Assembly (NCBI RefSeq): GCF_001039355.2
Contig: NW_019775753.1
Span: 19,086-83,085, forward strand
Direction: 5' to 3'
Length of the DNA: 64,000 nt
DNA from: Lingula anatina
Taxonomy: Eukaryota; Brachiopoda; Lingulata; Lingulida; Lingulidae
Numbering within the stretch: the stretch's first letter is position 1; every line of letters begins with the position of its first letter. The position numbers were made by a program, and so were the translations under genes. Below, piece after piece: positions 1 through 11,341 of the stretch. The notes beneath the pieces were generated by a model. That model had not been told where the DNA came from. It searched no databases and saw only the letters and a program-made list of their open reading frames with translations.

Positions 1-440
1 CATTTTCATCTTCTTCCCAAGTTTTTGCTTGACCTGTCCCTGTGCTTTAATTTGGTGGTTTAAATATTTTTTCCGGTACATTTCCTGCTAGAACTATCAA
101 TGCCAGTGCTTTTATATGACAGGGTTTTATAGCTTTTAGACCTCAATTGGAAAATATAAAGTTTTACAGGATATATATTGACATACTAGTAAAAGCAAAA
201 TATGACCTAGGGAAATTTTTAAATACATACAGTATAGTAGTATACCTTTTTAATGAATGGATTTGAAATAAACAGTATATTTTTATAATTGAACAACCTT
301 TGATCTTGCTCCCCAGACTAGTCATATAGCTCTCTGTATCTAGCTGGGAAAGTTAAAAAAAGTCCTTTATGATCCTCGCAAGCTTTTTCTAACATCAAGT
401 GATGTGCTGTAGGGAGAATTCAGTTAGTTGCACATTTCAA
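1..440. other. AT-rich non-coding stretch, nothing recognised
   Basis: No long open frame, splice-site-bounded exon or inverted repeat was found here. It may be intergenic or intronic. Confidence 0.4.
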
Positions 441-619
441 AACTATTGACCTTGCAACCTCAGTGGGAGCGTTCCCATAAACTCATCGCACTAGCTGGAT
501 CGATCTGACTCTGAGGGGATTTTCACAAAATTGCATTCATTTTGAGCAACTTTAATATGTGGCATGCCAACTCAAGCTGCTAGGAGGTAATGATAGTTAT
601 TGGCCCCCCTAGTTACTTA

Positions 620-834
620 GGCTCTGTTCTCACAACTTTTAGATCGATCTATCACCGCGGGGAGTCTCACTAGATTACTGTCAGATAATCCCCCTTAAGT
701 GTCCGTCCCTGCCTACTACAAGCTTTAAGGGGTAATTAACTTTCGTGTCCGCCCGGCTGACAGCTATTTAGCGTGAACCCCCAGGGAGTTAGGTCGATCC
801 AATGTAGGTCGATCTAATCTATGAGAATGGGGTG
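620..834. mobile_element. 215-bp MITE, gatcgatct family, copy 1
   Basis: The ends are inverted: ttctcacaacttttagatcg at the left and cgatctaatctatgagaat at the right. An almost identical copy lies at 44053-44266, where it is cleanly flanked by TAA on both sides. Here the left flank is TTA and the right flank TTT, next to another MITE. The 3-bp TWA-like target site is typical of PIF/Harbinger-type elements. No transposase is encoded, so it would be non-autonomous. Confidence 0.75.
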
Positions 835-837
835 TTT

Positions 838-1187
838 CACTAGTGGGCTTGATTTGATCTTAAAGTGCAATTTAAGATCACAGATTGTCTTACTAGTACA
901 TGATCTTAAACCAAGAGTAAGACCATTTCTAGTCTAACAGCCAATTAAGTTGTCTTCCATTACACATTCTCCTATTGTGAGCAGAGGTGTCCTCTATTGT
1001 GAGGGGAGGTGTCCCCCCATTGAGAGGGGAGGAAACTGCTTGACCACTTATGTAGATGTTAGATCATTTTTGAACTTAAAAGCAGATTCAGTCCATTTTA
1101 AGACTACTGCTGTAATGATTATGATCGTGGATCACTACTAGTAGTTATCTTAAATTGCACTTTAAGACCATATTCAGCCCACTAGTG
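838..1187. mobile_element. 350-bp MITE nested next to copy 1
   Basis: Terminal inverted repeats of about 45 bp start cactagtgggct and end agcccactagtg, with the inner arm tgatcttaaagtgcaattta pairing with taaattgcactttaaga. It sits between the 620-834 element and its right-hand partner sequence, so it looks like a later insertion. The 63-codon open frame inside (950-1141) resembles nothing and is probably chance. Confidence 0.75.
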
Positions 1188-1515
1188 TTAAGGAAGTATT
1201 CCAGACTATTAAGCTGATTACACTGAAAGCACTTAGCGGGAAGCCCCACAGAGTTAGATTGATCCAGCTGGTACAATGAGTTTTTGGGAACGCAGTCAAT
1301 GACTGCATTCCCACAGATTTAGATCAATCCATCTGGATTGACGTAACTCCCTGGGGGTTCACGATAAATTGCTGTTAGCCAAGCGCACTAATTACCCCCT
1401 TACAGCTTTTAGAAGCATTTACTAGTAAACTGGCTAAGCTGACAGTAATCTAGTGAGACTCCCCACGGGGATAGGTTGATCTAAAATCTGTGGGAATGGG
1501 GTCAATGTCTCATTT

Positions 1516-2290
1516 TGTTTGTTCTCAGTCTGAGTAGGAGCCTGTGCAGAGAATGCACCTTATACTATATGGTTTCAGATTCTGTTATATTACTGTATAT
1601 ATATTTATAAACATAAATGCACAGCTGATACCATGCATAGATAATAATGCTTCAATACAATTCATACAAGATCAGTATTATTGAAAATGCTGGTTCAAGT
1701 ATTCACTATATATTCTTCTTCATCAATAAATAAGTCAGCTATAGAATTTCAGCATTTCTTAACAAATGGCTGCTGCTATGTCATATAGAAACATGATATA
1801 ATAATAAATTTAAAATATAGTGTAAAATTTTAATTCTATTTTAAAAACAAAAATTAATTAGACTTTGGAAATATTTTCCAGATGATGCTGACTGGCACAC
1901 ACAATGGGGGATAAGGAAGTTTCTCCACTGAAGTGAATCACACAACCTTTACTATGATCATTTCTTTTGTGCTAGACAAGTAAAGAAAAGCAAAACGACA
2001 GGAAAAAAACCCACGGAAACGAGACCAGGCAGAGAGCAGTTAATTTATTTAGTCATTAAATCTGGCCATGTCAACGTGGATGCCAGTGCCAGCATTGCTG
2101 TCAACCAGAGAAGATTCTGCATAATGTCACCAGTGCACATTAACTGTTAAAGACCCACATCCATGAACATTTATTCATTTCGATATTCACTCTAGGAAGT
2201 TGCTGTATACATATATAAATACATATAACTTATCGACCACCATCATACGAGATTGCATCCAGATTATCAGCTGGAGTAACAGTTAATAAC
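1516..2290. other. upstream region of the SLC35C1-like gene, nothing definite
   Basis: AT-rich DNA with no coding exon seen. It may contain the promoter and non-coding 5' exons of the gene at 2333, but I see no decisive TATA box or splice donor. Confidence 0.4.
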
Positions 2291-2332
2291 TGAAATAATT
2301 TATTTTGGAATAGAGGTGCTCATAGAGACGAG

Positions 2333-3361
2333 ATGGAAAAACAGGAGAGAGCCTCCTATTTAAAGATATTCCTAGTGGTCATGAACTACTGGACGATGTC
2401 TATATCAATGGTGTTTGCCAACAAGTATCTGGTGGGGAGTCGGTTCTCCTCCCTGGATTTGTCTCTCTTTGTAGCCTTCTTTCAGTGCATCATCAGTGTC
2501 GTATTCGTACTGTTCTACACACGGGCGGGGAAAATGTGCTATCCCGACATCCATCCAATCAGCTACAGTCCCAGTATAGGATTATCGCGGAATATGGTCG
2601 TGTTATCGGGACTTTTTGTCGGCATGCTGTCTTTCAATAACTTGTGCCTAAAGCATGTTGGCGTGGCTTTCTTCCAAATAGCACGTTCTATGACTTTGAT
2701 ATTCACAGTTATGTTCTCTGCAATTATTCTTAAGAAGTACTCTTCCTGGAAGGCAATTTGTTGCTGCCTTATCGTGGTTGGTGGATTCATTTTAGGTGTA
2801 GATCAAGAAAAAGTTGCGGGGACGTTGTCGGTCCGCGGTGTGATGTATGGCGTGACCACGAGTGTCTTTGTGGCTCTGGTGGGCATCACCATCAAAAAAG
2901 CACTGGATATTGTCGACAAGGATTCGGCCAGAGTGACGTTCTACAACAACTTCAACGCGGCCATGTTGTTCACCCCATTAGTGTTAGCAAGTGGGGAATT
3001 AGAAGCCTTCTGGCTGTCGGACAAAGCCAGCGATGTGTACTTCTGGATGGCCATGGTTGTATCGGGTATTTTGGGCTTTCTCATTGCATGGGCCAGCGCC
3101 TTGCAGATTCACTACACCTCCCCAGTGACTCACCATGTGAGCAATAATGCTAAGTCTGTGGTACAGACAATTATGGCGGTGACTATCTATCAGGAGAGTA
3201 AACCCTGGTTGTGGTGGGTGAGCAATATAATGGTGATGACAGGAGCACTGGCCTACGCTCTCGTGAAAATGAAGGAGGAAAAGAACCAAAGACAGATTGA
3301 GGACAATCTAGCCAAAGGGGAGCATCAAGGCGGATCGAAAGTATCGAATCATGTGGTATGA
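2333..3361 (+). CDS. SLC35C1: GDP-fucose transporter-like protein, SLC35C family
   Basis: A complete uninterrupted 342-residue frame. An in-frame TGA at 2291-2293 lies upstream and no earlier ATG intervenes, which fixes the start. The product is very hydrophobic, with about ten predicted membrane helices beginning near residues 10-32. Family features visible are FNNLCLKHVGVAF (101-113), GGFILGVDQE (150-159), FYNNFNA (203-209), HHVSNNAK (267-274) and PWLWWVSN (291-298), which line up with the vertebrate Golgi GDP-fucose transporter. Known role of the family: a Golgi antiporter bringing GDP-fucose into the lumen for fucosylation. The tail (about 313-342) is charged and cytosolic-looking. The coding region is a single exon; no poly-A tract or flanking repeats mark it as a retrocopy. 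A closely related SLC35C paralogue with other nucleotide-sugar specificity cannot be excluded. Confidence 0.85.
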   Translation: MEKQERASYLKIFLVVMNYWTMSISMVFANKYLVGSRFSSLDLSLFVAFFQCIISVVFVLFYTRAGKMCYPDIHPISYSPSIGLSRNMVVLSGLFVGMLSFNNLCLKHVGVAFFQIARSMTLIFTVMFSAIILKKYSSWKAICCCLIVVGGFILGVDQEKVAGTLSVRGVMYGVTTSVFVALVGITIKKALDIVDKDSARVTFYNNFNAAMLFTPLVLASGELEAFWLSDKASDVYFWMAMVVSGILGFLIAWASALQIHYTSPVTHHVSNNAKSVVQTIMAVTIYQESKPWLWWVSNIMVMTGALAYALVKMKEEKNQRQIEDNLAKGEHQGGSKVSNHVV

Positions 3362-3598
3362 GGCACAAGTGTGTGATGTCACAGCATGTCATGTGACTGG
3401 AGCTGTGACATCACAGTGCGTCATGTGATTATGGGGCTATGAGATTTCACACTTGTTAAACAAGGGGCAGTTGTGTTAACACACTGTGTTATATGATATC
3501 ATCTGTGACATTTCAAGATATGAGAGACGCATGATGTCCTGTCATGTCAAGCAACAGGACCTGTGACATAATAGTGCATTATATATAAATATGAGGGG

Positions 3599-3600
<2 letters not shown>
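3362..3600 (+). repeat. degenerate tandem repeats rich in TGACATCA-like motifs (3' UTR of SLC35C1-like gene)
   Basis: Directly after the stop codon, variants of tgtgacatcacagtgcgtca and gtcatgtgatt recur several times, separated by tens of bases. Related words (gtgacatta, tgtgacataatag) continue to about 3780. The repeats are imperfect and do not encode protein. They may be a decayed minisatellite in the 3' UTR. Confidence 0.55.

Positions 3601-3634
<34 letters not shown>
3601..3634. repeat. poly-T tract, 34 nt
   Basis: Uninterrupted T run downstream of the SLC35C1-like gene. The length may be unreliable in the assembly. Confidence 0.9.
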
Positions 3635-3635
<1 letters not shown>

Positions 3636-4317
3636 TCAAATGTCATTTTATAGAAATTGTGACAACATCATATGCCATTTAGTACTAACAAACTGTCACA
3701 TGTTATGATCAAAAAGAATGTGAAACATATCACAGCATGGTGTTTTGCGGTGTGACATTATTGCATTTTTTTGATGTGATTATGTGGCAAGGGATCTCAA
3801 CGTATGGAATATAGACTTATCCCCAGATACTCTTTTAATTCAGAATAGATAATGGTCTTCTGTACATGTAAGTGCTATTAGCTTTGCTCACTTAAACTTT
3901 GTGGTTGTGATGTGTACTTCTGTGCACTGTGTACTGTGTACTTCAAGGTACCAATGAAAAATGCATGCTCTTTTCAGCTGTCTCTTATCAGTCTAACAAG
4001 TTTTTTTTTTCTTTTTGCACTGTAACTGCAGATCAGATAATGGCTATTAAATCCTTGATCCAAGTATGTTTATAACATTCTATTTTTAGGCAGACATATC
4101 TCTTTTTTTTTTTTTCAGTACTTATTATATGCCTATTAGCCTTTATCTTTGTGCACATAATGATACTTTAATTCCAGCTGATAAGGATGTATTTCCATAC
4201 AAAATTTCAATGTTATATAAGGTTACACAATCCCCCTTATTCTGGTATATATGCATGTTAAGCTTGGCTGTTGATGATGATGATATTCAAACCAAAATAT
4301 GACTTCTATATTTCATA

Positions 4318-4490
4318 GAAATGATTTTTATTTAAAAATCAAATTCTCATGGGTTTATGCTGTAGTATGTGGTTTGTCTGTCGGAATCGATGAGGACCAT
4401 CTAGCCACCGACAGACAAACCACCCACATACTACATAAGAATTATTTTTATTTAAAAATCAAATTCTTACAGGTTTATGCTGTAGTATAC
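4318..4490. repeat. direct repeat pair flanking an inverted repeat
   Basis: About 50 nt around tttttatttaaaaatcaaat, ending tttatgctgtagtat, occurs at 4318-4368 and again at 4438-4488, a shift of 120. Between them gtagtatgtggtttgtctgt (4362-4381) pairs with acagacaaaccacccacata (4410-4429), giving a hairpin of more than 20 bp. No coding potential. Confidence 0.75.
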
Positions 4491-4894
4491 ATGTACAAGC
4501 TTTAAACTTTGAACTCCTTGCAAGTAAGATATGGTGTTGCTTGTAGATATCTTTGGCAAGATCAACACGAAATATGTGATAGTCCTCTGTAATGTTGTTT
4601 TCTGAAAAAAATAATCCAGTTTCATCAGCTGAGTGCGTACCTGTATACATTAATATAAATAGTTTCTTTGCACAGCAACTGTGCACTCCAATATTTCCAA
4701 GAAGGAGGACAGTTTTTATTATTATTATTTTTTTTAAAGAAAATATGGTGTCTTGCACACGTCTAGCTTTGAAAAAACTACGCCTGAAGTTTGGTCTTCA
4801 CTTAAAATTGGATTTTTTTTTATTACTTCACGATTTACAATTCATATTGATATGTAGAGCTCATCAGTCTAAGGTGACTATTGCTCTGAAGCAT

Positions 4895-4895
<1 letters not shown>

Positions 4896-4965
<70 letters not shown>

Positions 4966-4972
4966 TTTTTTT
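4896..4972. repeat. (AT)n microsatellite followed by poly-T
   Basis: About 50 nt of alternating AT run into about 24 T. Open frames across it are low-complexity artefacts. Confidence 0.95.
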
Positions 4973-5767
4973 ATGAATTGTGCACGGCAACGTTAACCCA
5001 TTTACATGTACTGTCAAGCTATGAATTTGTAACGGATCTATCATGCCTTATAATTTTGGTCTTCAGAATAATGCTAGCTTTTGTCCATTTTCAATAGTAT
5101 CCTCTGTGACAAAAGACAAAATGGTTTAGTAAGTTTTATATATATAAGTAGTGGGAGAGCAGCACATAGAGATAATAGGCTTACCTGTATGGCCTAGATA
5201 TGCTGTGTTTGTGTCGACCTTAAAATGAGTTCAAGTTATGTGTGAGTGGTAAAAACAGCCCTGTGTTTGGGCTAGATGTCGCATAAGACTGGTTGTAAGC
5301 AATTGTAATTTACTGCTTTATTTACATTTATTTAAATTTTACTTTTTTATTTCATTTTAGGGAAGGGGGCGTTATTATTATATGTTACATATAGGCCTAA
5401 ACTTGATTTGGGAGACTTAAATTGGAGAGATCGAATAGGTGTTACGATTTCTACAGTTCCATAACAAGTACGCAGTCTAATCAAAAAGCAAAGTTAGGGG
5501 ATATTATTTTTTTAAATATTGTATTATTGCTTTAAGTTTTTGTTAATTTTAAAAGAGAATGCAAGTATATGTTGTGTTAAATGAGATCAAAGCTCAAGTT
5601 GGGAATCTAAGGATGATTCTCAACTACAATCAACTTCTAAATTTATGTCTTGGGCGAAGTAAGCATTTTATTTGTCCAAGGTTTTTTTCCTCAAGTGCAG
5701 TTCTCCAGCGTGACGGGAATGAAAGTCCGGGGTCCTATTTATGATTAGTGTTAGGGTTATTCGAAGT
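4973..5767. other. non-coding stretch, nothing recognised
   Basis: AT-rich sequence with only short frames and no convincing splice-bounded exon. Confidence 0.4.
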
Positions 5768-5917
5768 CAGGTCCGTAGCCAGCTATTTCAAAAGGGAAAT
5801 TCTTTTTCTGAAAAAGTGGACCTGTTATCATGAAACTTTCGTGTACCTAAATAAAATTGTATCCACACTCACAGGGCACCTTTTCCTACCCCCCTCCCTC
5901 CCCCGGCTACGGGCCTG
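5768..5917. mobile_element. MITE with CAGGTCCGTAGCC-type termini
   Basis: Starts CAGGTCCGTAGCCAG and ends CCCGGCTACGGGCCTG, imperfect inverted termini. Related sequence is embedded in the vWA units near 14620-14795 (gaggcccgtaaccagcaa ... ggctatggacctg), 23590-23760 and 29800-29965, so it is a dispersed family. Confidence 0.6.
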
Positions 5918-6147
5918 GTAGTATTGGGGTTGATACGTATGTATATGGGACGAATGTCACCCATACGAAGTAATGTGACACGCACTTGCGGACTACCATT
6001 CCTGTAACACCGGTTAAGCAACAGAGCAGAATCACCCAGGAATGTATCTGTACATGTATACAAAGAAATGGAGACACCCTGTGTATAGAGGGTTGGATAA
6101 CACAGAGGCTTGCTATTACCTAAATTGGTTTTATTTGTGAACATTAA

Positions 6148-6401
6148 GGCTTCGTTCACATGGAAAGTCTATTTTCTAAAAGTCTATTTTCTATTCGCGG
6201 TATCTTATGATCATAGTCTGTGCCCTGAATATCCCGCGGCGTAATTACTGGCAGCGCGAGCCAGTTACTTAAAGTAACTTATAGTAACTGGCTCGCGCTG
6301 CCAGTAATTACGCCGCGGGATATTCAGGGCACATACCGTGATCATAAGACATGCCGCGAATAGAAAAATTTAGAAAATAGACATTGCATGTGAATGCAGC
6401 C
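6148..6401. mobile_element. 254-bp palindromic MITE with TAA target-site duplication
   Basis: Flanked by TAA at 6145-6147 and 6402-6404. Termini are GGCTTCGTTCACATG and CATGTGAATGCAGCC. The core is an essentially perfect palindrome: 6221-6269 pairs with 6283-6331 (for example cgcggcgtaattactggcag with ctgccagtaattacgccgcg), leaving a loop of about 13 nt. The 3-bp TWA site and the termini match the MITEs at 37831 and 44270, suggesting one PIF/Harbinger-like family. Confidence 0.85.
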
Positions 6402-6404
6402 TAA

Positions 6405-7024
6405 GTATACCGGTCCCTTGACAACAGGGTACTTTGAGGGAATAACGTGGTTATGGTGGAATGGGGTGTACTTTGAAATTTTCTGGTGAATGTTTCGAAG
6501 CAAATGTGGAAAATAAAGCAAAAACAAAGGTCTGTGATTTTGATTTTTTCCTTCACTGATGATATAATTCAAGATTAATATGCACTAGTACGAGTATGTG
6601 TTAAAATCATGTTAAACTCGTGTAAATTGAGGAAAAAATTATTAAAACCCTCTTAAAAATGTGCATGCCGTGGTCTTCTCTCGAAAGTACTCGAACAAGG
6701 AATAAAGCCAAGTGAAGAGCATAAAGTTATTTCAAAGTTCTTCCAGGTCTGGTATGCTGTGTATTCAGTGGAGTAATGACCGGTTAGTACTGAAAAAAAA
6801 GACTAAGCCGGCGAAACCAGTTCTCTGTATTTTCCCACGAAGGTGTCAGGAACGTCCTGGTCCCGGTTGTACAAAAATAAATAAATAAATAAACTTAGGT
6901 TCAATGGCTAATAACTTAATGGCCAAGGTTACATGGGAGATTACAGGAGCAGTGTAACAGCACTCTCATGTAAATTCATATAAATCTTAGTCAACTTGGC
7001 CAGGGAAGTGACAAAAGCTTTTTT

Positions 7025-7070
<46 letters not shown>

Positions 7071-9062
7071 CAGGGCCTGTTGTTTACAATGATGTCGAAT
7101 AGAGAAGGAAAAATAGCATGGCTTTAGTTATTACATGCAGGTTGGTTTAATGGTTTATAATGGAAATTACCTGCATGGCACAGGAATTAATCGAAATGAG
7201 GATCTGTGAAATAGCAATCCCGTTAGCTGAAGGGCAAGGAAGCTGCAATATGGATCACAACATTTCTGTCATTGTTCATAATACTAAGGCAGTAGATTTC
7301 TCTACCATAAGGCAATTTAATCTTTTTTAAGCAGAGCCATTCAAAGAGAATAGGCCTACATATTAGCCTGCGTTTTTAACAAAAGATTCCTCCTAACATT
7401 TCTTTTTATCTCCTTTAGTGTTTTCGTTTTATTTAGGGTGATGTCAGTACTACTTAGTACATTGATACCAGCGCCTCTCTTGTTAAACTATGGAGTAGTA
7501 AAATGCATAGAAAATGACTGCAAATGACCAGAAATTACTATTGTTTTCATTTTAAGTAACCGAAAGGGGCAATTCCCTCAAATACATACCCACTAGATAC
7601 ATAAGTTGTGAACCCTCCAATTTCACGTTTTTTTTTTTTTTTTAAGATTATCACTTACCATTTTATCCCAAAAAACACCATATTTAACATGGATTATAAT
7701 ACAGGAAAAAAATAAACGAAAAGAACGGTGCATATATTCACATTTTTATCATTTATTCAAATAAAGAATATCAAACTACTCAATCCTGATGTTCTGCGGT
7801 GATTTTTATAGAAATAAAAATCACAATCAATCTTAAAAGACGTCAAATGTCACCAGGTAAGTGCACAATTATCATAAGTGTGCTCTCTAAAGTGATAGGT
7901 GTTTAAAAGCCTATGCCAGCCAAGTCTAAAAGCGTGCGTATTGGTCGAGTACTGCAATAATCTATAACCTGTTTTTAAAATTTAATATAGTTGCTTTCAT
8001 TTTAGCGAAGGAAGTATTATAGAGGAATTATCAGGGCTCAGGGCTTGAGCATGAAATAACTTAACCTGCCACTGCTATGACCACACCCCCACCTGCTACC
8101 GCAGCTACTATACCCAGGGAATTATATCGGATATAATTCCCTGCTATACCGGAGACCACAGTAACCTGTATTCATCTTACAGGTAACTTCCGTTCACGAC
8201 TTTGTGAGGTCTGTGAATTGCCAGTGTACCACAGTGTGTGTCTGGCAGTGACTAACACAGGTGCTCTCCAAGGGGAATTATATATAATAATACAATAAAA
8301 TTATAATAGATGAATAACTAAAATAATATATACAATAATAATATAAAGTATGTAATGAAATATTTTATGTTGTGCGCACTAGTTAAATAACGAGTTTTAT
8401 TGTCATCACATTCCAGTAAACACAATTATCCACACGTGCTACCTTTCAAATGAGTGTCGCTGTGCATGTATGTACAAATGTTTGTCAAGATGACATTGTA
8501 TGTATACATCATTTGTATACAAATTAATTTCCCATTTCAACTTTGTTTAGGAAAGCACATGGTGTTAAGCGAGGCCAATCTATCCAGAGTACTAAAAAAC
8601 TAAGAACAACAACAAACAGTGAATGAAATCGATTGACGCACAGTGAGATTTAAGCAGTCTTCTTGCTCGATGACATTTTCCTTGCTTTACTTTTTATTAT
8701 ATCAAAAAACAAGGGATCAAAGTGAATCCTAACTGCCCTGTTGTTAATTTTGACCCAGGATATATTTGATGTGATCTTTAAAATTTGCTACATAATACAT
8801 TTGAGTTTGGTTAGCTTTGGCAGTCTGTCATAATTTCAAAACATCCTTAGATCACTACGTCTTTCCAAAGTTGAAGAACTGAAAAAATTAAAAAATTTAT
8901 AATAATAAATATAAACCAATCTCCCCGCTTTGGACATACTAATGGTTTACACAGATCAGAGCCGCAGACCGAATGCCATACCGAATAAGAAAAGTCAACA
9001 ATCGAGCGCATAATATCATGGAAGAAAATAATTTTAGAATCGTCAAAGTCGCCTTTTTTTTC

Positions 9063-9063
<1 letters not shown>
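6405..9063. other. long non-coding stretch with a (TG)n microsatellite
   Basis: Contains (TG)n at 7030-7066 and a short hairpin near 8120-8150 (cagggaattatatc with gatataattccctg). No exon with plausible splice sites was recognised. Confidence 0.4.

Positions 9064-9103
<40 letters not shown>
9064..9103. repeat. poly-A tract, about 40 nt
   Basis: Uninterrupted A run on the + strand about 180 nt downstream of the ApoL-like stop codon. Confidence 0.9.
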
Positions 9104-9105
<2 letters not shown>

Positions 9106-9284
9106 AAGATCAGTTTTTGCAGTTCAGTATATTGGGAAATCAGCTATGTCTTCTTCTGTCAGCGTTGGCATTTCTGATTCCAACTATTGTATATTATATT
9201 TAAGGCCAAGGTATGTCACAGTCAGGTAACTCTCGAGAGTCTTGCATCCACGCCGATCAAGTTCAAGCATCCTATGCCCGGTCT

Positions 9285-9871
9285 TCATTGTTTAAACTGC
9301 TGGGCAAAGTTATATATTTCTCTAGCGAGTTTTCTGATCACATTGGCCTCTTCAGACCCGTTGCTGCGATGCCCCTTGACGGTGGAGTTTGCTAAGGTGT
9401 AAATATCAAAGGGTGCCGCCAACACGCTCCCAAAAACTCCTGAATAGCGCATAATTCCTTTTCCAAGACCACGTGCAATTACGACAGCGCTGGTTGCAAT
9501 TCTCACGCCCTGTATTAACCTCAGGCTACAGAGATATGGATACCATGATGTATACCTAACGGCAGAGTCAACACCAGGAGATTGGAGCAACTTTTCTAGC
9601 CTCTCTAAGCCCTCAGCATATGCTTTCACACACGCATGAAAGGCATCAAGTGCCTCCTGGGCCTTTTTGCACTTTTTTCTGGTGACGAAATACTCAGCTA
9701 ATCCCGAACTGCCGGTTGTGATGCCTCCGAAGCCACTCAGCACTGCCCCGAAAGCAGCAGCGCCCAGGGAAAACACCGGAGTCGTAACCAAGGTCGCAGT
9801 CGCAGCCACAGGAAAGCTTACAACCACAAAAGGCAGCCCCACCAGAGAGACAATAGAGCCGACAAATTTTC
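9285..9871 (-). CDS. apolipoprotein L-like protein, last coding exon (partial)
   Basis: A minus-strand frame of about 195 codons ending in TGA at 9287-9285. An AG acceptor after a T-rich stretch (tttcAG, 9873-9872) marks the exon start at 9871. No ATG occurs in the exon's first part, so the N-terminus lies in unrecognised upstream exons. The order fits the ApoL family: a long Gly/Ala/Val hydrophobic hairpin (VVVSFPVAATATLVTTPVF, then GAVLSGFGGITTGSSGLAEY), a basic amphipathic helix (TRKKCKKAQEALDAF), a second hydrophobic stretch (VVIARGLGKGIMRYSGVFG), and a C-terminal FDIYTLANSTVKGH plus a charged helix, like the ApoL tail with DVxxL and SxExAxxLR features. ApoL proteins are lipid-binding, membrane-inserting proteins, some in innate immunity. 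The function here is inferred only. Confidence 0.7.
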
Positions 9872-10689
9872 CTGAAATTTAGTAAAAAAAAAAAAAAAAA
9901 AGAAACATTGCGGGCCTCAACTATTTCTTCTGTACATTAAATAGGTGATGCAGTAAAATATGAGAATAAGATTTGAAAAGATCAGTCGGAAAATCTTAAC
10001 TCTAAACAACTATGGGCGGTCTAATATTTGTTTTCTTGATACCATTTGAGTCTGTCAAAGAAACTTAACTACAAATGCAATACAGAATAATTCATAATGT
10101 GCTGTACACAAAGTCCACACTGTTCAAAATGAAAATAGTTACTACAGACGTGACATTTAATATGGAATATTTCAGTTTTAAATGTATGCATAGGTAAAAG
10201 TGCATTCTGTTTTCATAAAACTCAGATCTCATATAAGATATCTGACTGAAGAAGTGTGAAGTCAAGTGTGTCGCTACCAAGTAACTGACTACCATGTCTG
10301 TTGGACTGCTGCATTGTGTAATATGCGGTGATTTAATTGGGTAGTGCTCCTTTGGGCTGGTCATAGCTTGGCTTTGGCAAAGCATGGTTTTGTCAATAAA
10401 GTATCCATATGTAGGCAACTACTGCAGAGAAGAATTTGAAGTTTTGCGGTCGGTTTTTTGCAGTGCGTAAAATGAGTTAAATAATGTCTTACAAAAATGT
10501 TAATCTGTGCCAGATGGCCCAAAAAGACAGACATTGCCAGACAGATTATTGTGTCAAACGGAATAGTCTGCATATTTTTTATGGAGTTATGCCCAGACTG
10601 ATGTACCTACACAGAGACCTCATTGTCCTTCAGGATATGCTGCTGCAACTAAACAAAACCCACTTAGTCCGTTTGGAATGAGGGGCAAA
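9872..10689. other. probable ApoL-like intron, no further exon recognised
   Basis: Sequence upstream of the ApoL-like exon on the minus strand. I could not identify the preceding exon. Frames here are short and unlike any known family. Confidence 0.35.
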
Positions 10690-11341
10690 TTGTGACCAAA
10701 ATGCGTTTTTCAAGGCTCTTAGCGAACATCAAACTGGGTTTAGCAGGTTAGGATACCAAACGACCTCTGCGGAAGCCACTGTAAACAGCACAACAGCGTC
10801 GTCTGTTTCTCTAATGAATTGTGGACCATGACCGTTTCTGGTTAGAACACTGAAACCGCGTGGCTTTCTTTATTGAGGTCAGAGTTCACCTGTCCCGATT
10901 AACTGGTCAAAACAGTTTACAGACATCCTGCAGAGGCATTCAACAAGGCGTGTGTCGCTTCTAAAGTGACAAGGGTCATTGACAGCGTCAGTATTTGGAG
11001 TGGATACCACATTGGTGCCAAAACACCAATGGTAGTCATTGATGAAAACCTTAACCAGATGAAATAAAGGAATAATCTGGGAACCATTTGCCTATCATTT
11101 GATAGGGGGCAACTTAGAAACAATTTTAGGTTGCACAATGAGATTGCCCGTTCACATAGAACACTTTAGATAGCAGATAACTTACAGAGCCAAGGGATTG
11201 AGCAGATACATTGGTCATCAAAATCGCCATATTTGAACCACATAGACAACACATGGGTAGGTTATTACTCTCCGAATCAACGACCTGCATGTTCTACAAC
11301 AAAACTGAACCAAAATGGACAAGTTTTGACCGTTGCCTGTT
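10690..11341 (+). pseudogene. degenerate Tc1/mariner-type transposase
   Basis: Read on the + strand across several stops and frameshifts, the region still follows Tc1 transposase order. VYRHPAEAFNKAC and SVSIWSGYHIGAKTP at 10915-11067 match the family's VYRR..GERF..AC and GGSVMVWGGI.. region, followed by MVVIDENLN (family: LVVIDGNL). Next comes LHNEIARSH, equivalent to the second catalytic block (QHDNARPH), and then SPYLNHIDNTW near 11224-11256, equivalent to SPDLNPIEHLW with the third acidic residue. The second catalytic Asp is changed, and an in-frame TAA lies at 11065-11067, so this is dead. No terminal repeats were recognised. Confidence 0.75.

Larger units (their letters stand above)
469..1515. 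repeat. composite region of nested and overlapping inverted-repeat elements
   Basis: Two inverted pairs are visible. Positions 469-525 (around ctggatcgatctgactctg) pair with 1241-1300 (around gagttagattgatccagct). Positions 625-685 (around ggggagtctcactagatta) pair with 1430-1500 (around taatctagtgagactcccc). The order X-Y-X'-Y' is not that of one simple palindrome, so at least two elements overlap. Two discrete MITEs inside it are listed separately. Confidence 0.7.
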
